Origin: JBCCFW01 sp039029535
Lineage (GTDB): Bacteria > Acidobacteriota > JBCCFW01
Assembly (NCBI GenBank): GCA_039029535.1
Contig: JBCCFW010000165.1
Span: forward strand, 1-17,373
Direction: 5' to 3'
DNA: 17,373 nucleotides
Shown: in pieces, positions 7,060 through 13,113 of the stretch
Layout: each line of letters opens with the position of its first letter
How positions within the stretch are numbered: position 1 is the first letter of the stretch
Made by a program: the position numbers and the translations under genes
Notes under the pieces: generated by a model
What the model saw: the letters and a program-made list of their open reading frames with translations, nothing else
Databases searched by the model: none
Told to the model about the DNA's origin: nothing

Positions 7060-7443
7060 TCAGGTGACCGGTCCCGCGGCGGCCGCGGCTCGGGCCCTCT
7101 CATCGCGCAGGAGCACCAGAACGGCGCCATGAGGGACGACCACGAGCTTCTGGCCCGAAACCCCGATTTCCACCGCCGCCTTGCGGTTGAAGACCGCCAG
7201 GTCGCCAACCTTGGCCTGCATGGCCACGTAGCGGGGCTCGGGCCGGGACTCCTCGTCGACCAGGCGGCCGTTGGAGACCGGGTGTCCCGGGCCGACGGCG
7301 ACGACCCGGCCCGACTGGACCTCGTCGCGGTCGGCCACCGAGGCGGGGAGGATGAGGCCGGTGTTGGTGGTGGACTCGCCGTCCTCGGGTCGCACGAGGA
7401 TGCGATCGCCGACCACCAGGAGTGACTGATCACCGACCTTCAC
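7060..7443 (-). CDS. Divergent GroES-like (Cpn10) protein
   Basis: This protein of 127 residues resembles the co-chaperonin GroES, the heptameric lid of GroEL. The N-terminal strand VVGDRILVRPED and the loop TTNTGLILPASVADRDEVQS match the start and mobile loop of Cpn10. GRVVAVGPGHP is the classic following strand, and a later VGDLAVFNRKAAVEIGVSGQKLVVVPHGAVLVLL matches the C-terminal sheet. It is longer than normal GroES (about 95-100), with an insertion around LVDEESRPEPRYVAMQAK and an Ala-rich tail. No groEL is adjacent, so it may be a paralogue rather than the main co-chaperonin. The start is set at GTG 7441-7443 because AAGGAG lies six bases ahead; an in-frame TTG at 7456-7458 lacks a ribosome binding site. 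The gene follows the metallopeptidase terminator, suggesting its own promoter. Confidence 0.8.
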   Translation of the reverse strand: MKVGDQSLLVVGDRILVRPEDGESTTNTGLILPASVADRDEVQSGRVVAVGPGHPVSNGRLVDEESRPEPRYVAMQAKVGDLAVFNRKAAVEIGVSGQKLVVVPHGAVLVLLRDERARAAAAAGPVT

Positions 7444-7551
7444 GTTCGTCTCCTTCAAGCACGAGCTCGAGCGGGTGGCGATCCTACCGTGACGTCGGCT
7501 CAGGCCAAACCGACTTGACGATCGTCATCACGACCGGGTGGGCAAGAGAAA

Positions 7552-7581
7552 GGGGTCTCCCGGCCAGCGCCGAGAGACCCC
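7552..7581 (-). terminator. Intrinsic terminator of the M4 metallopeptidase gene
   Basis: GGGGTCTC 7552-7559 pairs with GAGACCCC 7574-7581. After one mismatch, CGGC 7561-7564 pairs with GCCG 7569-7572 around a four-base loop. On the minus strand the mismatch becomes a G-U pair, giving a continuous 13-pair stem, and a T-rich tail CTTTCTCTT follows. Both points assign it to the minus-strand gene that stops at 7605. Confidence 0.75.
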
Positions 7582-7604
7582 ATTCCGAGGGACTCGCCCC
7601 CAGC

Positions 7605-10289
7605 TCAGCCGCGACGACGACGTGGCCGAGGACGCTCCTCGTTTCTTCGCCCCGCCTGGTCGTCGATGCGAAGCCGGACACCGGCAGCTCCCACGGGCTC
7701 GCCTTCGTGGCGTTGCTCGACGCGGAGCTCGAAGCCGGCGGCCAGCGCGCGACGTCCGAGCCGCTGGAGCTGCTGCTCGTCCGGGACGACGTACTCCACC
7801 TCGAGCTCGAACGAGCGGCGTAGGAGGAGCTCGTCGAAGCCGACGGTGCCGTCGTCGAGCTGCCGCTGGAAGGCGAGCTGCTTGCGTCGCGCGCGGGCGT
7901 CGAGGAGCTCGTAGATGTTCTCTCGCTTCCCACGCTTGACCAGGGCGAGACCGCGGAGACGCGCACCGGCGAGCGCTTCAGCAGGAGCTCGCAACCGAAC
8001 ACGGGCGCCGGGGATGAAGCGATCGACGTGCAAGCGCAGGTCGTGTCGCTCCGCGGCCTTGGGGAAGGCGGCGACCTGGACCTTGAGCGAGCCGGGCGCG
8101 GCTGGAACCACGTCGACCACGTTCATGTTGCGATAGGCGACGTTGTTGAGGTTCCGCACGAACTCGACGTAGCTGCTGCTCGAGTTGATGACCGAGAGGT
8201 CGGGCACCGGGTCGAGCGCGTCGGAGACCACGGCGATCATGCAGTAGTGACCCACCGCCGGGATGAGCGCCTGGTCGAAGGTCAACGGTCCCGAGATGCG
8301 CGTCTCGCCGGGAGCGATGCCGGTCTCGGCGAGGGTGCCGACGTGGATCCAGTCGGTGGGGATGCCGAAGCTGGTCGCGGGACTGAAGTAGACGTTGATG
8401 CTCGCGTCACCCTGCTCGGGCCCCCGATTGTTCACTCGCACGTAGACGAAGTTGTCCTGACCGAACTCGACGTTCTCCCACAGCGTGTCGTCGGTGAGAT
8501 CGGCGAAGTCGTTGGCAGGATCGGCCGAGGGGGAGGTGCGATTGATGATGTCGGGGCTCGCCCAGAGCGTGTTGCCCTGGTAGGGCTCGGTCCCGTCGTC
8601 GGCCAGGTTGTCGCGCACGTGAAGGTCGGGGACGACTCCCACGGCATTGAAGGCACGCTTGACCTGGGTCAGCAGGTTGAAGTCGTCGGGGAAGAGATCG
8701 AGGCAGGCGTCGAGGAGCGCCGCGCGGAAGTCGAGGAAGGTCGCGCCGGGCTGGCCGACCAAGTTGACGCTCATGCACTGATAGAGGATGGCCTCGGCCT
8801 GGGCTTGACCGATGGCCGCCACCGTCACGCCCGACAACGAGTGGGTGCCACCGACCACGAGAAGGTAGAAGAGGTGGTTGATGATCCCGCTGTTGATGTG
8901 GACGCCGGCGTTGTCCGAGAAACCCGTGTAGCGCGTGCTGTAGTGATGGGGCTGATGACCGGCGATGACCGAGCCGATCGGATCGGTGAGATCCCAGAGA
9001 CCGCCGTTGGTGGGGTCGGCCATGTTCCGCAGCGCCGGGGCGCCGGCGTTGAGCCAGCAGCCCTCGCCGATGAGCCAGTCACCGGTGATGAAGGCGGCCA
9101 TGATGTCGGAGAAGGCCTCGTTGAGCGCACCCGACTCGCTCCAGTAGATGAGGCCGCAGGTGTACTCGGTGACGGCATGCGTGAGCTCGTGGGCGAGGAT
9201 GTCGTCGGTGCAGAGGTAGTCGAAGCCCGGTGCCGCGCCGGTGCCGTCGCCGATCCAGAGCTGCTGGTCGGCCGGGCTCCAGAACGCGTTGTCCGTGTTG
9301 GTCCCGTAGTGGGCCCGGACGGTGACCTGCGTGCCGGCGTCGTCGTAGGAGTTGCGACCGTGGACCGTCGAGAAGTAATCGATCGAGTCGCCGACGTAGC
9401 GATGGCAGTCGACCTCGGCGCCCTGGTTGTCGTGACGGGGCGTGGTGGACACGTCGTTCCAGTCGTTGTCGGCGTCGGTCGATGGTGACGAGCCGTCCTC
9501 GTCGTCGGTGATCAGCTCGGGTCCGCTGGCGGCGACGCGGGTGGTGTCACGGAGCTGGAAGGCGAGGCCGTCGTCCCAGGCGTTCACCGCGCCGGTGCCC
9601 GAGTAGTAACCGGTGCCGAGCCCGACCACGGTGGCCGTGCAGAGGCGATCGAAGAGACGCAGGACCTTGCCGTCGATGGCGTCGACGAGGGCCTCCCACT
9701 GAGGAGAGTGTCCATGCTCGCCGGCGAGCCAGGTCGCGCGGTCCTTGTCTCCAGCCCTCGACTTCCCGAGCCAGCGCAGCCGATAAGCCAGGCGAGCCTC
9801 ACCGTCGGCGCGCGTGACGATGAGCTCGGGTTCCTCACGCAGCTCTCCCTCGCTCTTCGCGGCCTTGAAGGCCTTCTTGGCGGCCTGCGTGGCGCTGAGA
9901 CGGGGACGCTTGGCGACCTTGCGCAGGTCCGGGAAGAGACCGTTGGCGAGGGTGTCGAGCTGGCCGCTCGCGTTCACGTGAGCGCGCAGGGTGCCGCCCT
10001 CGACGAGATGACGACCGTGACGCTGTTGCAGGACGACGGTGGTGCCGCCGTTGCTGTCGTCGACCTCGTGCACGGTCTCGAGCTTGGTGTCGAGCTTCCC
10101 GAAGAGGTCGGGGTGCTTCTTGATGAAGCGGGCCACCGCGCTCTTGATGCTGCTGGTGGTGCTGCGGCGCCCGAGCTTGGCGAGCTGGCCACGGAGATGA
10201 CGCACGATGCCGAGCTCGGAATCGGTGCGGAAGGTCAGGTTCGGATCTTGTTGGTTGAGCTGAAGGAGACTGGGAAAGGCAGTGGTCAT
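7605..10289 (-). CDS. M4-family (thermolysin-like) zinc metallopeptidase
   Basis: This 894-residue neutral protease has an FTP/PepSY-like propeptide (about 20-215) that in the family inhibits and folds the enzyme. The M4 catalytic domain spans about 225-550. Zinc site HELTH is at 367-371, the third zinc ligand is E391 in GALNEAFSD, and the catalytic histidine is H464 in DNAGVHINSGIINHLFY, matching thermolysin closely. After the catalytic part come a beta-rich CARDB-like segment (about 555-725) and a second unknown domain (about 735-880) ending in a basic tail RPRPRRRRG. No hydrophobic signal peptide is visible at MTTAFPSLLQ, which is unusual for this family. ATG 10287-10289 has GGGAGGAG five bases ahead; the frame upstream is open to 10547, but that part looks noncoding. 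It is divergent from the sigma-factor gene across a 256-base shared upstream region and ends at a clear terminator. Confidence 0.95.
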   Translation of the reverse strand: MTTAFPSLLQLNQQDPNLTFRTDSELGIVRHLRGQLAKLGRRSTTSSIKSAVARFIKKHPDLFGKLDTKLETVHEVDDSNGGTTVVLQQRHGRHLVEGGTLRAHVNASGQLDTLANGLFPDLRKVAKRPRLSATQAAKKAFKAAKSEGELREEPELIVTRADGEARLAYRLRWLGKSRAGDKDRATWLAGEHGHSPQWEALVDAIDGKVLRLFDRLCTATVVGLGTGYYSGTGAVNAWDDGLAFQLRDTTRVAASGPELITDDEDGSSPSTDADNDWNDVSTTPRHDNQGAEVDCHRYVGDSIDYFSTVHGRNSYDDAGTQVTVRAHYGTNTDNAFWSPADQQLWIGDGTGAAPGFDYLCTDDILAHELTHAVTEYTCGLIYWSESGALNEAFSDIMAAFITGDWLIGEGCWLNAGAPALRNMADPTNGGLWDLTDPIGSVIAGHQPHHYSTRYTGFSDNAGVHINSGIINHLFYLLVVGGTHSLSGVTVAAIGQAQAEAILYQCMSVNLVGQPGATFLDFRAALLDACLDLFPDDFNLLTQVKRAFNAVGVVPDLHVRDNLADDGTEPYQGNTLWASPDIINRTSPSADPANDFADLTDDTLWENVEFGQDNFVYVRVNNRGPEQGDASINVYFSPATSFGIPTDWIHVGTLAETGIAPGETRISGPLTFDQALIPAVGHYCMIAVVSDALDPVPDLSVINSSSSYVEFVRNLNNVAYRNMNVVDVVPAAPGSLKVQVAAFPKAAERHDLRLHVDRFIPGARVRLRAPAEALAGARLRGLALVKRGKRENIYELLDARARRKQLAFQRQLDDGTVGFDELLLRRSFELEVEYVVPDEQQLQRLGRRALAAGFELRVEQRHEGEPVGAAGVRLRIDDQAGRRNEERPRPRRRRG

Positions 10290-10325
10290 CGAGGCTCCTC
10301 CCGTCCGACGAAGGCCGGGGAGTCG

Positions 10326-10345
10326 GCGTCGCGATCGCGCGACGC
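10326..10345. promoter_or_regulatory. Inverted repeat near the metallopeptidase start
   Basis: GCGTCGCG (10326-10333) and CGCGACGC (10338-10345) form perfect 8-base arms with a four-base centre. It lies about 37 bases upstream of the protease start in the divergent region. It may be an operator or a leader hairpin; GC-rich symmetry can also arise by chance. Confidence 0.3.
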
Positions 10346-10382
10346 AGGTGTTGGCAGTCGTCCCCGGAGACTGGCTTCCGAA

Positions 10383-10411
10383 CCCGATCTCACCTCGGTC
10401 GTGAGATCGGG
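10383..10411. promoter_or_regulatory. Candidate operator: 11-base inverted repeat between divergent genes
   Basis: CCCGATCTCAC (10383-10393) and GTGAGATCGGG (10401-10411) are perfect inverted arms around seven bases. The site lies between the protease start (10289) and the sigma-factor start (10546), where a regulator could act on both genes. No terminator is expected between divergent genes, which favours a protein-binding or leader function. No known consensus was recognised. Confidence 0.5.
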
Positions 10412-10545
10412 CCCGCGTGTCGGTCTCCGAACGGTGAAGGTCCCGGTCCCTACACCCGACGGGTGGAGCTCCAGCATGATTCCCTCGCACCCACGCGCAC
10501 GACGACGTCCGACACCGGTCCGCGTGAGGTTCACGAGGAAGCCCC

Positions 10546-11280
10546 ATGTCCGGCTCGTCAGCGTCAGCCAGTCTCCGCGAGTCCCCGGACCTCCGGGCTC
10601 GACTGGTGGAGGAGGGGGTCGCAGAGCTCCATCTCGACGCGCTGATCCGGCTGGTCGAGCGGCGGAGCCGGCCGCTGTCGGTCGAGGAGGCCGTCGACGA
10701 ATACCGTCACTGGCGGCTCTTCGAGGAGGGGCGGCGTGGTGATCCGGCGCAGGCGGCGACCTTCGCGGACTACTGGCGACGCCGGGTGCGGCGGACCCTC
10801 GCCCGTCGTTTCGAGGAGGAGCTCGTCGATGAGCTCACCGCGCGTTTCTTCGAACGTGTCTTCCGTCTGGTGCCCGAGGACTACGACTGGCGGGTCCCGT
10901 TTTCGGCTTACCTGCAGACCGTGGTGGCCAACCTCGTGCGCGACGCATTGCGTGAGCGGATGCTGCGACGTCAGCGGGAAGAGGAGCTCTCGGACGGAGA
11001 GGACGGTGGGCCTCCCATCGTCAGCGAGCTGCCGACACCCGAGCGCGCTGCCCTTTCATTCCAAAGATCGGAGGCCCTCGAACGCGCCTTCGCCGCCCTG
11101 CCTCCAATGGATCGGCTCGTCCTTCGCTCGGTGCTGGTCGAAGGCCGTTCCGGCCAGGACCTGGCGGTCGAGCTGGGGCTCAAGCGACAGGCGCTCTACA
11201 TGCGCTTGAACCGGGCCAAGCAGAAGCTTCGCGAGGAGCTGCTGGCGCTCGGGCTCGAGCGACGGGAGCTCTGCGGATGA
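10546..11280 (+). CDS. Sigma-70 family RNA polymerase sigma factor (ECF-like)
   Basis: This 244-residue protein is a small alternative sigma factor that would direct RNA polymerase to a set of promoters. The region 2-like helices fall around 75-145, with the conserved-looking stretch PFSAYLQTVVANLVRDALRE at 118-137. A polar acidic linker (about 145-165) follows, then region 4 at about 175-232. Region 4 carries the helix-turn-helix LPPMDRLVLRSVLVEGRSG and DLAVELGLKRQALYMRLNRA. An N-terminal extension of about 70 residues, charged and helical, precedes region 2; ordinary ECF factors are shorter (about 160-200). ATG 10546 has GAGGAAG four bases ahead. Its stop overlaps the start of the next gene as ATGA (11277-11280), implying translational coupling with the zinc-finger/TPR protein. 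It is divergent from the M4 metallopeptidase, a natural candidate target. Confidence 0.87.
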   Translation: MSGSSASASLRESPDLRARLVEEGVAELHLDALIRLVERRSRPLSVEEAVDEYRHWRLFEEGRRGDPAQAATFADYWRRRVRRTLARRFEEELVDELTARFFERVFRLVPEDYDWRVPFSAYLQTVVANLVRDALRERMLRRQREEELSDGEDGGPPIVSELPTPERAALSFQRSEALERAFAALPPMDRLVLRSVLVEGRSGQDLAVELGLKRQALYMRLNRAKQKLREELLALGLERRELCG

Positions 11281-11963
11281 CCCCTGCCGATCGTGATCTC
11301 CTCCGCGACGTCGTGCCGCCGCGTCCGAGCGAGCCCGGGCCCTGCCCGACCGCGGACGACCTGGTCGCGCACGCTCGAGGCGAGACACCGGAGCGATCGG
11401 CCCTGCTCGATCGACACCTCGAGAGCTGTGCGCCCTGCGTCCTGGCCTTCGAGACGATTCGAGACGACATCGCCTCGGCCGACGCGCTGCCAACGGCGGC
11501 CTCGCTTCGTCGCGTGGTCACCACCAGCCTGGGGCAGTGGCTGCGCGAGCTCTCCGAGTTCGAGCTCCCTGAGGCCCCGCTGGTGGCGGCTCGGGGAGCC
11601 GGCGACGACGACGCTCTCGAGGAAGCGCTCTCTCACTATCGCGACGGGCGCCTGTCGCCGGCCATCGAGCTGTTCCGCCGAGCGACGAGCGAGGACGAGG
11701 CCGACGGCTCGGCGCCGTACTTTCTCGGGACCTGCCTGGTCGAGCGTCGCGATCTCCTCGAGGGGGTCGACTGGCTCCGCGAAGCGACCCGACGCGAGCC
11801 TCGGCTGGCGGAGTACCGCTGGCAGCTCGCGCAAGCGCTGCTGCTGCTCGAGCAGGGCGAGGACGCGCGCGACGAGCTCCGTCGCTGCGCACGGCTGCCT
11901 GGTGCCCGGCGCGACGCCGCGAGGGAGATGCTCGCCCGGCTCGAGTCCCGGCTCGACATCTGA
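11277..11963 (+). CDS. Soluble zinc-finger (zf-HC2-like) and TPR-like protein, probable anti-sigma factor
   Basis: This 228-residue protein is probably the partner and inhibitor of the sigma factor encoded just upstream. The N-terminal third has C23 and then H47-L-E-S-C51-A-P-C54, the Cys...His-x3-Cys-x2-Cys pattern of zf-HC2 anti-sigma domains that bind zinc and sequester sigma. Typical relatives continue into a membrane helix. Here there is none; instead residues about 110-222 form TPR-like helical pairs (for example DALEEALSHYRDGRLSPAIE and DGSAPYFLGTCLVERRDLLE), followed by a helical tail. TPR arrays usually bind other proteins, so the signal may arrive through a cytoplasmic partner. The ATG overlaps the sigma stop by four bases. 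A minus-strand gene converges only 20 bases downstream. The anti-sigma role is inferred from the motif and gene order. Confidence 0.75.
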   Translation: MTPADRDLLRDVVPPRPSEPGPCPTADDLVAHARGETPERSALLDRHLESCAPCVLAFETIRDDIASADALPTAASLRRVVTTSLGQWLRELSEFELPEAPLVAARGAGDDDALEEALSHYRDGRLSPAIELFRRATSEDEADGSAPYFLGTCLVERRDLLEGVDWLREATRREPRLAEYRWQLAQALLLLEQGEDARDELRRCARLPGARRDAAREMLARLESRLDI

Positions 11964-11983
11964 AGGGGTGAGCCGGGCCCGTG

Positions 11984-12391
11984 TCAGTCGAGCTTGCGCA
12001 GCGTCCTCAGGAGAGTCTCTTCGCTCTCGACCAGGAACTGTTGGAAGTCCTTCGTCCAGCGAGCCGCAGCCTCCTCGGCTTCCCGATTCGACATCCCTGG
12101 GGGCAAGTGCCGCGATGGACCCTCCGCGACGACCGCGCCGCCTTCGGTGAGCAGGTCCACCTCGAGGACGAGACCGTCATCGGACGACTTCGCGCTCATC
12201 ATGATGGCGAGCTCGTCGCCCTCCGCGGAACGATGGACGGACAGGTGGAGACGCATCGGGAACGCGTCGTTGCGGGTGCTTCCCACCTGAGCCCGCACGG
12301 CCTCTTGCGCCGTCACTCGCTCCGCGAGCGAGCTGAGCTCGTCGCGGACGTCGCGCTCCAGTCGTTCGAGAATCGGGCCCTCGGTGCTCAT
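11984..12391 (-). CDS. Hypothetical small soluble protein
   Basis: I do not recognise this 135-residue protein. It begins MSTEGPILERLERDVRDEL with an amphipathic helix (about 5-35). The centre has beta-like strands (MRLHLSVHRSAEGDELAIMM and GLVLEVDLLTEGGAVVAEGP), and the C-terminal half is helical (REAEEAAARWTKDFQQFLVE). No signal peptide, membrane segment or cysteine is present. The start is ATG 12389-12391; a GTG lies one codon earlier. It converges on the zinc-finger/TPR gene with a 20-base gap and is divergent from the membrane-anchored protein at 12526. Function cannot be assigned. Confidence 0.65.
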   Translation of the reverse strand: MSTEGPILERLERDVRDELSSLAERVTAQEAVRAQVGSTRNDAFPMRLHLSVHRSAEGDELAIMMSAKSSDDGLVLEVDLLTEGGAVVAEGPSRHLPPGMSNREAEEAAARWTKDFQQFLVESEETLLRTLRKLD

Positions 12392-12525
12392 CACGTCTCA
12401 GTCTTCCACCACCTGGGGTTTCGTTGGAGAAGAATGACGCCTCTCTTCGTGAGATCGTCGACGCTCCTGAGTCTCCAGGCCTGGAGGGAAGCACCCCTTT
12501 CGCTTGTCATCACGAGGGACACCCC

Positions 12526-13113
12526 ATGGATGAACGCTCCACGTTGACCATCAGCACGAAAGTCGCCCTGTCCACCGCCGTGCTCCTCATCCTTCTGGGA
12601 GTGACGTTGGGCGTCATCATCGCCCAGCGGGGCTTGACGATCTCGGGAACGCACGTCGTCCTCGACACTGGCTGGCAGGTCGGTCCGGACGCGACCGAGG
12701 TCGTGCATCGTGGCCAGTATCGGGTGCCGGCTCCGTACCTGGGCGACTCCGCGATGGTCGATGACGGCGTCGCGCTCGACGCTCCCGGCTCGAAGCTGAT
12801 CATCACCGTCGGCAGCGATCTCCCGGGTCAGGTCGTCACGATGAGAGCGGCCCAGGGGAACGCCGAGGGCATGCTCGTGACCGACGCCGCGGGAACGACG
12901 GCCATGAAGGGCACCGTGCACGACGTCTCTGCCTGGGCACCCGGCCAGTACTTCCTCCAGGCGAGCATCGTCATCGAGGGCGCGGTCGCACCCCAGGGAC
13001 CCGTGCCGTCGGCAGCCGATCGTCCGGCTGGTGAGACCGAGAACTACCTGCTCACGATCCGCGGCGACCTGATCACGCTGGTGCCCTGGAAGCCGCTGGC
13101 GAGTCGCCCCTGA
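12526..13113 (+). CDS. Hypothetical membrane-anchored protein
   Basis: I do not recognise this 195-residue protein. A short polar N-terminus (MDERSTLTIST) leads into one hydrophobic helix at about 13-33 (VALSTAVLLILLGVTLGVII), so most of the protein should be outside the cytoplasmic membrane. The outer part is beta-rich (GTHVVLDTGWQVGPDATEV, LIITVGSDLPGQVVTM), with a polar proline-rich stretch near 163-172 and ending in WKPLASRP. ATG 12526 is preceded by GAGGGA at a good distance. An upstream in-frame extension to 12424 would need a TTG start and lacks a ribosome site. Its last 41 bases overlap the end of the converging TPR-CHAT gene. Confidence 0.7.
   Translation: MDERSTLTISTKVALSTAVLLILLGVTLGVIIAQRGLTISGTHVVLDTGWQVGPDATEVVHRGQYRVPAPYLGDSAMVDDGVALDAPGSKLIITVGSDLPGQVVTMRAAQGNAEGMLVTDAAGTTAMKGTVHDVSAWAPGQYFLQASIVIEGAVAPQGPVPSAADRPAGETENYLLTIRGDLITLVPWKPLASRP

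Noticed and set aside
8028..9488. Long plus-strand open frame of 486 codons opposite the metallopeptidase
   Set aside because: It is antisense to the M4 catalytic domain with its intact zinc motif. The translation is a low-complexity run of Val, Gly, Asp and Arg typical of high-GC shadow frames.
10290..10547. N-terminal extension of the metallopeptidase to 10547
   Set aside because: The extra 86 codons are Arg/Gly/Ser-rich and would cover the inverted repeats and abut the sigma-factor start. ATG 10289 has a strong ribosome site and begins the plausible propeptide.
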